Positions 25,924 through 35,821 of a stretch of 58,097 nt of DNA are shown one piece after another. The notes beneath the pieces were generated by a model. It was given only the letters and a program-made list of their open reading frames with translations. It made no database searches and was not told the DNA's origin. The DNA comes from Candidatus Zixiibacteriota bacterium (GTDB taxonomy: Bacteria > Zixibacteria > MSB-5A5 > GN15 > JAAZOE01): positions 1 through 58,097 of the forward strand of contig JAGLON010000035.1 in assembly GCA_023138975.1 (NCBI GenBank), in the 5' to 3' direction. Position 1 is the stretch's first letter. Every line of letters begins with the position of its first letter. The translations under genes were made by a program, and so were the position numbers.

Positions 25924-28900
25924 ATGATTTCATCTAAGGCGCAACAGTTTATTTCTCCGTTCAAATGGATTTTCGTGATATCCATTTTTGCAGGTCTGTT
26001 ACTCTTGCTTATCTCGCCGGCAAAAGCTGAACTGGCCAGCGATAGTGATATGCGATTAGTTGCAGAAAATTGGCTGACCTATATCGTAGCCGAAACCGGA
26101 GACTGGGGCGGTTCCAGCCAACCGGTTATCCAATCTGAGGAAGATATTTTTGTTAATGATACTCTCATCGGTCGATACTACATGATTTCTTCCGGTGGAT
26201 ATATTATCGTGCCTACATTGAGAGAACTTCCCGCAGTTAAAGCCTATACCGATGAAACCTCTATTGGGGATATATACGCCGTAGATGGTTTTGCCGCACT
26301 AATTCGAGAAGTGTTAAAATCCCGCATTGATATGTTCGTAGAGCAATACGGAAGCCTTGAAGCTTCACAATCTGCATCAGAACCTCTTTTTGGCCAAGCG
26401 AACACTCAGACCTGGGATACCTATGCGGTTTCAAACAAAGAGTTTGCCGAGTCTTTCTCGAAATCACTTAGTTCTACATTAGAAGGTGTTGGACCATTAT
26501 TAACAACATCATGGCATCAGCGCTCACCTTATGATGCACTTTGCCCTCCGGGAGACGGTGGCACAACTTTAGTAGGCTGCGTCTCAACAGCAGCATCTCA
26601 GATAATATATTATCATCAGTGGCCGCCAACCGGCGTAGGAAATCACTCGTATTACTGGGGTGGTGATAATTCCTGTGACGGCAGTTCACCTGGCATGTCT
26701 CTTTCGGCCGATTTTTCTGATGAATATCTATATGACTACTCCAATGCAAGTATGGCGGAAATCTGTTATGAAATGGGTGTCGCCTATAATATGGATTATG
26801 GCGTATGTGGTTCGGGTGCTTACACATTAAATGGTGACTACATTTTCCCTCAGTATTTTCGCTATGATGGCTCAGCGCAGAGTATATACCGTAGTAGTTA
26901 TACTGCTCAAAGCTGGTTTGATATTATAAAAGGCCAGATTAATCAATACCATCCAACCCTGTACCGAATCAGCGGGCATGCAATTGTCTGTGACGGCTGG
27001 AGAATCAGCGGTGTCACAAATCAATACCATATGAACTATGGCTGGGGTGGGAGTCAGAATCTTTGGTATGCAGTCGATAACGTCCATTGTACCTGGAATG
27101 GCTGTGACCCAATGGTTGAAGGAATGGTAATTAACTTGATCCCCCTTAATGGCGCTCCATGGTTGGGTCAAAACGAGTTTTTAGATATAAACGGTGGTGA
27201 TGGAGACGGTATTGCCGAACAGGGCGAAACAATTGAAATGGTCTTTACCATCAATAATTATGGTGGTGGAGACGTAACTGACGTTAACGCTACTTTAATG
27301 ATTGATGATGCTTCACTCACTATCCTTGATGGTAGTACGTCATTAGGTTTAATTCCCGGACGTGATTCTGCTTCAAATGCTTCAGATCCATTTGTATTTG
27401 AAATACCGAGCAATTATATTGCCCGATTAGATTCCTTCATGATTGAATTAACCTGGAATGGTGGAACTGAAATAGACACGCTTGTTGTCGAGAAAGCCAT
27501 CGGCGGTGCTAAGATTCTTTTGGTTGATGATGATAACAACGGTGGTGTAGAGACTTATTATAAGGAATGCCTGACTAATTTCCGTTCACCTTATGATATT
27601 TGGATTCATTCTTTCTATTCGCCACCGGATTCGGCAGAATTGAGTAAGTATGACATGGTCATCTGGTTTACGGGCGATATCCATTATGCACCAATTAACG
27701 TTGCAGAAATAAATTCTATTCGTGGTTACCTAAATCAGGGTGGCAACTTAGTGTTAACCGGACAGGGTATCGCAGAATTTCTAAACACGCAAGATCAGAC
27801 ATTCCTGCAAACTTATCTGAAAACCGATTACCTCTCCACTGGATATGTTCCATTACTGACAGGTAGTGCCGGCAGCCAATTGTTCAGCGTTACAGATACG
27901 GTAGTTATCTATGGTGGAGGAGCTAACAACCAGACAGACCCCGATCACATTTCCCCAATAAATGGCAGCGTAGGCGAAGTGAATTACTTTGGGAGTCCCG
28001 ACTACGGAGCAGTTTCTTATGCCGGAGGCGATTATAATCTGGTTTTCATGGGTTTTGGATTTGAAGCTATCCGCTCAGATGACCCCAGATTTTCAGGCCG
28101 CGATAGCTGCATGAGCAGTTTGTTTACGTTTTTCGACTATACGACTCCAAAAGTCGCCCCTCAGGTTTCTAACATTCAAATTTCACCGGGTGATAAAAAT
28201 CACTTGATTAATCATACACCGGATATTGCCTGGGATTATAGCGATAACGGCGGCGACCCTCAGACTATGTATCATATTCAGGTTGGTACCAACACCAATT
28301 GGGAAAGCGCTGAAATGTGGGATCCAGGCATAGTAACGGGAAGTGCCACTTCAATCACCTATGGTGGTTCGCCTCTGGAAGATGGTATTCATTACTTCTT
28401 ACGTATTCGCGTATTCAATGGCTCCTTCTGGTCAGGTTGGATATATGAAGATTTAACGATGAACTCAACCCCGGCACAAGCAGTCCTTGTTGAGCCGATA
28501 AACATGGCTCCGGCGGTATTAAACCCACCAGAATTTACCCATTCCGTGGCTGTAGACAGTCAGGGTGATAATGTTACATATACCTATGAAATATACTCCG
28601 ATGCCTCTCTGACGACTCTCGTTTCCACCGAGAGTTTACAGCAATCGGGCACAGGAACAATAACCTGGCAATCTTCGGAGACATTGACCGAGGATGAGGT
28701 CTTTTATTGGAGAGTTCGCGCCGATGATGACTATGAACAGGGAGTCTGGTCAGACCCTGGAGTTTTCTGGGTAAACGGAGAAAATCAGCCGCCGGTTGCA
28801 TTTGATTTAATCGCCCCCGCGAATGAAGCAACGCTGCCTAGCCTGCTTCCGGAATTTATCTGGAGTGCGACTAGTGACAATGATCCTTATGATAATGTCA

Positions 28901-29289
28901 CCTATACCCTGATCTACGCAACTGTTGAGAATTTTTCCAACTCCGCCTCAATTACAGGTATAACTGATACAGCATATACTATGATTGATTCATTAACTAT
29001 GGGCAATACATATTATTGGAAAGTTAACGCTATTGATGGTTGCGGAGGTGAGACAATCAGTTCCAGCGTATTCTCGGCTGAAACCTTTATTCAAGGCGAT
29101 GCTAATGGTGATGCGACGGTAAATGTGGGTGATGCGGTTTATCTCATAAATTACGCATTTAAAGGCGGTCCCGCTCCTCAACCGCTGTCTTCGGGCGATG
29201 CTAATTGTGATATAGAAGTAAATGTCGGAGATGCGGTTTATGTGATCAACTATGCCTTTAAAGGCGGCCCCCCTCCCGGATGTAATTAA
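25924..29289 (+). CDS. Secreted C10 (streptopain-like) cysteine peptidase with dockerin-like domain
   Basis: This 1121-residue exported protein has a signal peptide (about 1-35), a pro-region, and a C10 peptidase domain at about 185-415. The nucleophile is Cys219 in LVGCVSTAASQI and the catalytic His is His352 in SGHAIVCDGW, followed by HMNYGWGG. Downstream are a CARDB-like region, a domain starting AKILLVDDDNN (about 530) reminiscent of glutamine amidotransferase-type folds, two FN3-like modules (about 750-1040), and a two-copy dockerin-like domain at the end. C10 enzymes are broad extracellular proteases. GGAGC precedes the start. All catalytic residues appear intact. Confidence 0.9.
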   Translation: MISSKAQQFISPFKWIFVISIFAGLLLLLISPAKAELASDSDMRLVAENWLTYIVAETGDWGGSSQPVIQSEEDIFVNDTLIGRYYMISSGGYIIVPTLRELPAVKAYTDETSIGDIYAVDGFAALIREVLKSRIDMFVEQYGSLEASQSASEPLFGQANTQTWDTYAVSNKEFAESFSKSLSSTLEGVGPLLTTSWHQRSPYDALCPPGDGGTTLVGCVSTAASQIIYYHQWPPTGVGNHSYYWGGDNSCDGSSPGMSLSADFSDEYLYDYSNASMAEICYEMGVAYNMDYGVCGSGAYTLNGDYIFPQYFRYDGSAQSIYRSSYTAQSWFDIIKGQINQYHPTLYRISGHAIVCDGWRISGVTNQYHMNYGWGGSQNLWYAVDNVHCTWNGCDPMVEGMVINLIPLNGAPWLGQNEFLDINGGDGDGIAEQGETIEMVFTINNYGGGDVTDVNATLMIDDASLTILDGSTSLGLIPGRDSASNASDPFVFEIPSNYIARLDSFMIELTWNGGTEIDTLVVEKAIGGAKILLVDDDNNGGVETYYKECLTNFRSPYDIWIHSFYSPPDSAELSKYDMVIWFTGDIHYAPINVAEINSIRGYLNQGGNLVLTGQGIAEFLNTQDQTFLQTYLKTDYLSTGYVPLLTGSAGSQLFSVTDTVVIYGGGANNQTDPDHISPINGSVGEVNYFGSPDYGAVSYAGGDYNLVFMGFGFEAIRSDDPRFSGRDSCMSSLFTFFDYTTPKVAPQVSNIQISPGDKNHLINHTPDIAWDYSDNGGDPQTMYHIQVGTNTNWESAEMWDPGIVTGSATSITYGGSPLEDGIHYFLRIRVFNGSFWSGWIYEDLTMNSTPAQAVLVEPINMAPAVLNPPEFTHSVAVDSQGDNVTYTYEIYSDASLTTLVSTESLQQSGTGTITWQSSETLTEDEVFYWRVRADDDYEQGVWSDPGVFWVNGENQPPVAFDLIAPANEATLPSLLPEFIWSATSDNDPYDNVTYTLIYATVENFSNSASITGITDTAYTMIDSLTMGNTYYWKVNAIDGCGGETISSSVFSAETFIQGDANGDATVNVGDAVYLINYAFKGGPAPQPLSSGDANCDIEVNVGDAVYVINYAFKGGPPPGCN

Positions 29290-29297
29290 TACTTTAT

Positions 29298-29326
29298 AAA
29301 AGCCCGATTTTTATCGGGCTTTTTTT
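29298..29326 (+). terminator. Rho-independent terminator
   Basis: AAAAGCCCGAT pairs with ATCGGGCTTTT around TTTT, followed by a T-run. Confidence 0.9.
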
Positions 29327-29386
29327 TATTGTCATTAAAGATTAAAACATATTCCTTGCGGTAATCAAATTATAGAGGATGTTTAG

Positions 29387-29902
29387 ATGGATTCCTTAGA
29401 AGCAATTTTCACCCGCCGCAGTATTCGAAAATATAAACCAGATCCAATACCTGAAGAAGATATTGAAACGATGCTTAGGGCTGCAATGAGTGCTCCGTCG
29501 GCTAACAACTATCAGCCGTGGCGGTTTATCATTATAGACGAAAGAACTCTGCTCGACGCAATTCCTGAGTTTCATCCCTATTCGGAAATGCTAAAGGAAG
29601 CGCCTCTGGCTATTCTCGTATGCGGTGACAAAACAGCAGTCGGTCATCCCGGATATGTGTACTTAGATTGCTCAGCAGCTACTCAAAACCTTCTTATATC
29701 TGCTCATGCATTAGGCTTAGGCGCTGTTTGGCTGGGTATGTATCCGAGAAAATCTAGAATGGATGGTATTCGTAAACTTCTGCAATTGAGCAATAATCTT
29801 GAACCTATCTCCTTAATTTCCATCGGCTATCCAAATCAAGAGAAACTGCCAGCCAATCGTTTTGATAAAAATAAAGTCTGTAGAAACAAATGGGAAGTCT
29901 AA
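29387..29902 (+). CDS. Nitroreductase-family protein
   Basis: This 171-residue protein shows the nitroreductase pattern: FTRRSIRKY near residues 8-16, SAPSANNYQPWRFIII near residues 34-49, and the C-terminal segment LGAVWLGMYPR with a closing PISLISIGYP. These flavin enzymes use FMN and NAD(P)H to reduce nitro compounds, quinones or similar electron acceptors. It is a compact member, near the lower end of the family length. GAGGATG precedes the start. It stands alone; substrate unknown. Confidence 0.9.
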   Translation: MDSLEAIFTRRSIRKYKPDPIPEEDIETMLRAAMSAPSANNYQPWRFIIIDERTLLDAIPEFHPYSEMLKEAPLAILVCGDKTAVGHPGYVYLDCSAATQNLLISAHALGLGAVWLGMYPRKSRMDGIRKLLQLSNNLEPISLISIGYPNQEKLPANRFDKNKVCRNKWEV

Positions 29903-29916
29903 GCAGTAAAAAAACA

Positions 29917-29944
29917 TTGCAAATCGGTAATAATCAGTTATTAT
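29917..29944 (+). promoter_or_regulatory. Candidate promoter (TTGCAA-N16-TATTAT)
   Basis: TTGCAA at 29917-29922 and TATTAT at 29939-29944 are separated by 16 bases, about 100 bases before the dockerin gene at 30047. Confidence 0.45.
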
Positions 29945-30046
29945 ATATATGTTAAAAGATACAACTCAATGTCTTCAGGTACTATATCGATTGAGACAAA
30001 TATTAAACTGCAATTGTTTTACTGGGCGATAATAGGAGTCTGTGCA

Positions 30047-30691
30047 ATGTCTTATACAAGAAGTATGGTTTTTAGAGCATTTGCGGCTGCCTTTATCGTT
30101 TTGTGTCTTTCAACTGGAATCTCCGCTGAAGGAGATTCGGAATCCATTCTGACCCCAGATACGCTAAACTATATTTTGCTTCAAACTATTCGCCCTACCG
30201 AAGGATACATAAATATCGGTCATTTTCCAGCCCCGTACTCGGCCGGTGATGTAGAGCCAAGCTCGGTCCTTATCAACGGTAGCTATAATGGAGAGTTTGT
30301 GACAATATCTCCGTACCATCCCGATTTTTCGGGCAAAGTAATACGAATAGGGATATATCTTCAGAATTTTATCCTTTCCTATGATGAACTATGGTGGGAT
30401 ACGACCGAGACGGCGTATTCGGTAACCGGATATTTCAAAGACGGTACTTCGTTTTCTTCCGAAGGAACTTTTATGGCGATAGGCCACACTTCTGGAGATG
30501 TAAACGGCGACAATTTAGTTAATCTCGGAGATGCCGCGTACTTAATTAATTATATCTTTCGTAGCGGACCGGAACCTCACGATCCTCTTCTTCGCGCAGA
30601 TGCTAACGGCGATTTTAATGTAAACATAGGTGACGCAACCTATCTTATTAATTATATATTCCGGGGCGGCCCACCGCCTGTGAGGCATTAA
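30047..30691 (+). CDS. Small secreted dockerin-like protein, unknown N-terminal domain
   Basis: This 214-residue exported protein has a signal peptide (about 1-27). A beta-rich module of about 115 residues follows that I do not recognise. It ends in two dockerin-like repeats starting GDVNGDNLVNLGDAAYLINYIF and ADANGDFNVNIGDATYLINYIF. I chose ATG at 30047, which has TAGGAG upstream and begins the signal peptide directly; the frame is open to 29969 without support. The N-terminal module may bind a ligand, but nothing shows it. Confidence 0.75.
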   Translation: MSYTRSMVFRAFAAAFIVLCLSTGISAEGDSESILTPDTLNYILLQTIRPTEGYINIGHFPAPYSAGDVEPSSVLINGSYNGEFVTISPYHPDFSGKVIRIGIYLQNFILSYDELWWDTTETAYSVTGYFKDGTSFSSEGTFMAIGHTSGDVNGDNLVNLGDAAYLINYIFRSGPEPHDPLLRADANGDFNVNIGDATYLINYIFRGGPPPVRH

Positions 30692-30860
30692 TTACTTTCG
30701 TACAGGACCAGACAACTTTTTTAAAAAACTATTTGTATAATTTATACGTCTACTCTATCTTTATATGAGATGGGCCAGAACATTAGTATTAATATATTAC
30801 AATAAAGACATCGCATCTATATAAATAATATATAGACATAACCCCTCATGGAGGTGCCTC

Positions 30861-33371
30861 ATGAATTGGAACTCATCCCTTCGCAGATTATGTCGCAATA
30901 ACCCACCATTGATTCTTCACATCTTAGTATCTGCATTTCTTTTTACTTTTCTATTCTCTTTTCCAGTATTAGCCGGAGACGAAGTCTCTATTGCTCTGGC
31001 TGAATCCGGCACTACAACACTTGTTGATACCGCATATGTAGGAACAGCTTACGAATTTCAAGTATCTATTGAAAACTCGGTCAAACTAGGTGCTTTCCAG
31101 CTCGGTTTTGATATTTATTCACCGGAAAACGCAACTTGGACTTGGGACACTCAACCAGAAGGTTACGGTCCCGATGGTCCCGCAACCGGAGGTGAATATG
31201 TCACCGCCGTGCCAGGCAGCCGCATGTATCCTACAGAAGATGTGTGGGATCTGTACGACTTTTTTGCAGGTGAAATAAATATTGACGGAATATCTCCGGA
31301 TACTTTATATATGGGAGCTGTTGCTCTCTTTAACGGTATGCCAGCCGGAGCCATGGAACATGTTATGTCGCTGCATTTTACGCCCACAAGTGCCGGTATT
31401 TCTGCCGTTGGCACAATATGTGTCGATTCTGCCTTTGTTCCGCCGGCAGGTTCATTTGTTTTCATCGATGCTGCTACCACCGCTACTTACACTGCCGACA
31501 TCTCCGGACCATTCTGCTGGCCGGTAGCCTATGTATGTCCCTATGATAGTGACGGCGATGGCTATGGCGATCCCGGTCATCCTCAAAATGAATGCCCGGA
31601 CGATAACTGCCCCAATGACTATAACCCGGATCAAAGCGATGCTGATGGTGACGGTATCGGAGATGCATGCGATAATTGCACCGATACTGATGAGGACGGT
31701 TATGGAGATCCAGGGTATCCAAATACTTGTCAGGAAGATAACTGTCCTGATATAGGAAATCCCGGTCAGGAAGATGCTGATGGCGATGGTATCGGTGACG
31801 TTTGCGATGAATGTACTGACACCGACAATGACGGGTATGGCAATCCGGGATATGTAAATAATACCTGCCCGGATGATAATTGCCCTGATACCTATAATCC
31901 CGATCAGACTGATACTGATGGAGATACGATTGGTGATCTATGCGATAATTGCCCTGATGACCCCAATACCAATCAACTTGATTCAGATGACGATGGTATT
32001 GGTGATGCCTGTGACGCCTGTCCCAATGATCCTGATAATGATATAGATAGCGATGGTCATTGTGGTGATGTCGATAACTGCCCCACAACTCATAATCCCA
32101 CACAGGATGATGCTGATGGCGACGGTACCGGTGACGAGTGTGATTCCTGTACCGATACTGACGGTGACGCGTACGGAAACCCGGGGTACGCGGCCAATAC
32201 TTGCGCCGATGATAATTGCCCGGATATAGGCAATCCAAATCAGGCTGACGCGGATGGCGATGGGATCGGTGATGTCTGTGACGAATGTACCGATATTGAT
32301 GGTGACGGATATGGCGATCCTGGTTACAGCGCTAACACCTGCACTCAAGATAATTGCCCGTCTGTTTACAATCCGGATCAGGCTGATGCTGACAGCGACG
32401 GTATCGGAGACCTCTGCGACAACTGTGTCGGTGAATCGAACACTAACCAGGCAAATGCCGATGGTGATGCCTACGGTGATGTCTGCGATAATTGCCCGTC
32501 TATTCAAAATGACACCCAGACAGATACCGATGGAGATACAGTTGGTGACGTTTGCGACAATTGTCCGACTGATGAAAACACTGATCAAGCCGATGCAGAC
32601 AGTGATACAATCGGTGATGCCTGCGATGTTTGTCCCAATGATCCTGATAATGATGAGGATTCAGATACTATCTGCGGCGACGTTGACAACTGCCCGTCTA
32701 TGGCAAACACAAATCAGGATGATGTCGATTCGGATACGATAGGCGACGTTTGTGATAATTGTCCCGATGACGCGAATACCAACCAGGCGGATGCCGATGA
32801 CGATGGTATTGGTGATGTCTGCGATGTCTGTCCTAACGATCCCGACAATGACATTGATGGTGATGGCGTCTGTGGTGATATTGACCTTTGCCCGACAACA
32901 TATGATCCCGATCAGGATGACGCTGACAATGATGGTATTGGAGATCTGTGCGATGAATGTACGGACATTGATGACGATGGTTACGGTGATCCCGGATTCC
33001 CATTCAACACCTGCCAGGAAGACAATTGTCCTTCCGATCCTAATCCCTCTCAATTAAACAGTGACGGTGATGTCTTTGGTGATGCTTGTGACAACTGCCC
33101 CTTTATTACCAATCCTGACCAGGCCGATGCTGATGAAGACGGAACAGGTGATGTTTGTGAATATATTTGTGGCGATGCAAATACCGATGGATCTGTTGAT
33201 TTAGGAGATCCGATTTTCCTGATAAACTACATCTTCCGTGGTGGACCCGCTCCGGAAACAACGGAGTCCGCTAATGTCAACTGCCAGGGAGGAATTGATA
33301 TCGGAGACGTTGTTTATTTGATCGCTTATATGTTTAAGGGAGGCCCCCCCCCTGACTGCGTTTGCAGATAA
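30861..33371 (+). CDS. Secreted cohesin-like protein with thrombospondin type 3 array and dockerin-like domain
   Basis: This 836-residue exported protein has a signal peptide (about 1-37) and a cohesin-like or Ig-like module at about 38-225. A long array of about twenty thrombospondin type 3 repeats (about 228-766) follows, rich in DxDxDGxGDxCDxC units with regular Cys. A two-copy dockerin-like domain ends the protein. Type 3 repeats bind calcium and form a rigid stalk, so this looks like a surface spacer that displays a binding domain. The array alternates unit types such as CTDTDGDGYGDPGY and DNCP. GGAGGTGCC precedes the start. Confidence 0.85.
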   Translation: MNWNSSLRRLCRNNPPLILHILVSAFLFTFLFSFPVLAGDEVSIALAESGTTTLVDTAYVGTAYEFQVSIENSVKLGAFQLGFDIYSPENATWTWDTQPEGYGPDGPATGGEYVTAVPGSRMYPTEDVWDLYDFFAGEINIDGISPDTLYMGAVALFNGMPAGAMEHVMSLHFTPTSAGISAVGTICVDSAFVPPAGSFVFIDAATTATYTADISGPFCWPVAYVCPYDSDGDGYGDPGHPQNECPDDNCPNDYNPDQSDADGDGIGDACDNCTDTDEDGYGDPGYPNTCQEDNCPDIGNPGQEDADGDGIGDVCDECTDTDNDGYGNPGYVNNTCPDDNCPDTYNPDQTDTDGDTIGDLCDNCPDDPNTNQLDSDDDGIGDACDACPNDPDNDIDSDGHCGDVDNCPTTHNPTQDDADGDGTGDECDSCTDTDGDAYGNPGYAANTCADDNCPDIGNPNQADADGDGIGDVCDECTDIDGDGYGDPGYSANTCTQDNCPSVYNPDQADADSDGIGDLCDNCVGESNTNQANADGDAYGDVCDNCPSIQNDTQTDTDGDTVGDVCDNCPTDENTDQADADSDTIGDACDVCPNDPDNDEDSDTICGDVDNCPSMANTNQDDVDSDTIGDVCDNCPDDANTNQADADDDGIGDVCDVCPNDPDNDIDGDGVCGDIDLCPTTYDPDQDDADNDGIGDLCDECTDIDDDGYGDPGFPFNTCQEDNCPSDPNPSQLNSDGDVFGDACDNCPFITNPDQADADEDGTGDVCEYICGDANTDGSVDLGDPIFLINYIFRGGPAPETTESANVNCQGGIDIGDVVYLIAYMFKGGPPPDCVCR
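31543..33158 (+). repeat. Coding tandem array of thrombospondin type 3 repeats
   Basis: About twenty degenerate units encode Asp/Gly/Cys-rich calcium-binding loops. DNA copies such as GATAATTGCCC and GATGGTATTGGTGATG recur in frame. The units vary at synonymous sites, so this is an old array held at the protein level. Confidence 0.9.
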
Positions 33372-33382
33372 ACACCTTATTT

Positions 33383-33412
33383 GTGCGGGCACGTTGATTA
33401 CGTGCCCGCATT
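33383..33412 (+). terminator. Hairpin after the type 3 repeat gene
   Basis: TGCGGGCACG pairs with CGTGCCCGCA around TTGATTA. The following sequence is only mildly T rich, so it is a weak terminator or an RNA end hairpin. Confidence 0.6.
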
Positions 33413-33421
33413 ATTATCTGC

Positions 33422-33449
33422 TTGCAATTATTTTCCCGCACCTTATATT
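33422..33449 (+). promoter_or_regulatory. Candidate promoter (TTGCAA-N16-TATATT)
   Basis: TTGCAA at 33422-33427 and TATATT at 33444-33449 are separated by 16 bases, 52 bases before the FG-GAP gene start. Confidence 0.55.
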
Positions 33450-33500
33450 AAGAATACTACTCACCGCCGCTAAACTCATCGCTGTTGCTTAGGAGACCCT

Positions 33501-35756
33501 ATGCTGTTTATTCTATTGAGAACTCTTTTGGTTCTAGGTTTATTGGGCTTATTCTCCCCTGTAATGGCGGCCCCTCCTCCGATAAACGGATCCCCATTCT
33601 GGAATTCAACCGAACAAGATATGTACTCCACCGGTATGGTTTGGCGTGATTGCAATAACGATGGCTACATTGATGTTTACTACTCAAATGGCAACGACAT
33701 TGTCATGGCAGAAAACACAATATACATTTCCAATCATGGCTCAATGCCGAATTCGGCCTCATGGTCCTCCTCTAATAATGAATACTCCGGACATTGCTCG
33801 GTCGGTGATGTCAATGATGACGGCTGGGCTGACTTTGCGGTAGCCAATTATCTTGGTTCCGGCGGATTCAGCACCGGAAACCTGTCAAACCTCTACTATA
33901 ACAATTCGGGAGAACTAAGCCTTTCTCCTGATTGGTATACTGGTGACAGTATCTATTCTTTCTCCTGCTCATTCGGAGATGCTGACGGTGACGGCGATCT
34001 TGATTTGGCCTTTGCGACCGGCGACGGCTATAATGACATACTGATTACCGACCGTATTTTCTTTAATATAGACGGAGAGCTGCAAACCTCTCCCGGTTGG
34101 CAAAGCACTTACGGCACTCAGGCTTTGGATGTAGCCTGGGGAGATATCGACAATGACGGCGATCTTGATATTGCCTTCTGTTACGATGATCGCCCGCCTG
34201 CCCTGTTTTACAATAATGGGGTGACGATTGAATCATCACCATCCTGGTCTGCACTCCATAACGAATCTGCCAATACCATAGTTTTTGGGGACGTTAACGG
34301 TGACGGATGGCTGGATTTGATTGTCGCATACAATAGTCAACTTGGCGGCGGAGGTTATTTCCGCGCCTACTTCAATAATGGCTCCGGTACCCTAAACACC
34401 AATTACGACTGGCAGTCCGCAACCGGGGGCTATGGCTCTGCCCTGGCATTATATGATTATGACAATGATGGTGATAACGACCTTGCTGCCGGTCGCTGGT
34501 TTGATGAGCCAAGAATTTACGAAAACACAGGATCAACATTTTCAAGCGCCCCGGTTTGGCGGGCCAATGACGCTACCGTAGTAGAAGAAATGTCATGGAT
34601 CGATATCGATCGCAACGGTGTCGAGAGTAAAATTGATATCATAAGTTCTGTGTCTGGAAAAAAAGTTTTCTACACAAGCCTCTGCCCACTCTATTCATTT
34701 GATTCTATCTATGTTGACGATACAAAATTGGGCCTATCAGATTATTGCTTCGATCCATTTTATGGATGGGTCTCACTTAGTGCCGAACCAAGCAGTGAAG
34801 TAAAACTTTTCTATCAGTATTCATACACCAATGATTTGACTACTTCTAATTGGGATACGGTAAATATGGCCTACGGGAACACTGATACTCCCCCCGTTGT
34901 TTTCGGCTCAAATATTAATTTCGGTTTTGCTCCCCTAGAGATTCAATTCAGCGATTATTCGATTTCTTCAAGTGATTGGGACTGGGACTTTGGAGACGGA
35001 GGAATCGCCAACAATCAGAACCCGCTTTACACCTATCAGAATGCAGGAGTGTTTGACGTTTATCTTGAGAATAGTTTGCCCGACGGCCGCCATAATCATA
35101 CTGAGAAAGAAATGATAATCGTTCTGGCCGATACATTGTATATCCCGGATATTAATCCGGTAATTGGCGATACGATAATAGTTCCGGTTTACCTAAAGAA
35201 TGCGCATCCTCTGGAAAGTTTTGTAATTAGCCTTTCTTATACCGGACCCTTAAGTTTGCAGTATCTTGACTTTGACCTAATTGCAAGCCGAGCCGATTAT
35301 TTTTTAATTAAGGATCTGACGGCGATTAGTATCTCCTCGAAAAAGCTCTCATTTAATTTTGTAGCCGGAGTTTCAGTAGGTAACCCTGCTCTTGAGCCAG
35401 GCGACGGAATAATCCTGAATCTGAAGTTCGCCCCTGTTTATACTAAGTCGCAGGCACTAATAGACACAACCACTATATCACAAAAATCTACGATCTGCAA
35501 GGCAGACTTTTTCGATTACACTCCGGCCGTCTCTCCCGGTTCTATCTCGACAATGGTATGCGGTGACGCCAATGGGGATGGTTCAATTTCTGTCGGCGAT
35601 GCGGTATACATTATTAACTATGTTTTCCGAGGGGGGTTCCCACCTGTTCCGCTCTCAAGCGGTGATGCGAACTGTGACTATGACGTCAATATAGGAGATG
35701 CCGTATATATTATTAATTTTGCGTTCAGAGGAGGCCCAGCACCATGCTGCCCCTAA
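33501..35756 (+). CDS. Secreted FG-GAP/VCBS protein with PKD, cohesin-like and dockerin-like domains
   Basis: This 751-residue exported protein has a signal peptide (about 1-24). Six FG-GAP/VCBS-type repeats (about 45-370) carry DxDxDGxxD calcium motifs such as VGDVNDDGWADFAV and FGDADGDGDLDLAF, forming a likely beta-propeller. A PKD domain (about 470-545, with DWDFGDGG) follows. Then comes a cohesin-like module (about 550-675, TLYIPDINPVIGDTIIVPVYLKNA) and a two-copy dockerin-like domain (about 682-750). GGAGACC precedes the start. The propeller suggests binding to polymers or partners at the surface. Of the cohesin-like modules here, this one looks most convincing. Confidence 0.85.
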   Translation: MLFILLRTLLVLGLLGLFSPVMAAPPPINGSPFWNSTEQDMYSTGMVWRDCNNDGYIDVYYSNGNDIVMAENTIYISNHGSMPNSASWSSSNNEYSGHCSVGDVNDDGWADFAVANYLGSGGFSTGNLSNLYYNNSGELSLSPDWYTGDSIYSFSCSFGDADGDGDLDLAFATGDGYNDILITDRIFFNIDGELQTSPGWQSTYGTQALDVAWGDIDNDGDLDIAFCYDDRPPALFYNNGVTIESSPSWSALHNESANTIVFGDVNGDGWLDLIVAYNSQLGGGGYFRAYFNNGSGTLNTNYDWQSATGGYGSALALYDYDNDGDNDLAAGRWFDEPRIYENTGSTFSSAPVWRANDATVVEEMSWIDIDRNGVESKIDIISSVSGKKVFYTSLCPLYSFDSIYVDDTKLGLSDYCFDPFYGWVSLSAEPSSEVKLFYQYSYTNDLTTSNWDTVNMAYGNTDTPPVVFGSNINFGFAPLEIQFSDYSISSSDWDWDFGDGGIANNQNPLYTYQNAGVFDVYLENSLPDGRHNHTEKEMIIVLADTLYIPDINPVIGDTIIVPVYLKNAHPLESFVISLSYTGPLSLQYLDFDLIASRADYFLIKDLTAISISSKKLSFNFVAGVSVGNPALEPGDGIILNLKFAPVYTKSQALIDTTTISQKSTICKADFFDYTPAVSPGSISTMVCGDANGDGSISVGDAVYIINYVFRGGFPPVPLSSGDANCDYDVNIGDAVYIINFAFRGGPAPCCP

Positions 35757-35821
35757 ATCGCAGATAACTTATTGTTAATTTTTCTTGATTTTTTATCAAT
35801 TGTAATTTAGGTTTGGCTTTA

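Noticed and set aside
31483..32588. Long minus-strand open frames opposite the type 3 repeat array
   Set aside because: They mirror the repeated codons of the plus-strand array, are compositionally odd (His/Tyr/Arg or Ile/Val runs), and have no start signals.
31543..33158. CRISPR-like appearance of the repeats
   Set aside because: The units are in frame, variable and encode calcium-binding type 3 repeats. There are no uniform repeats with unique spacers.
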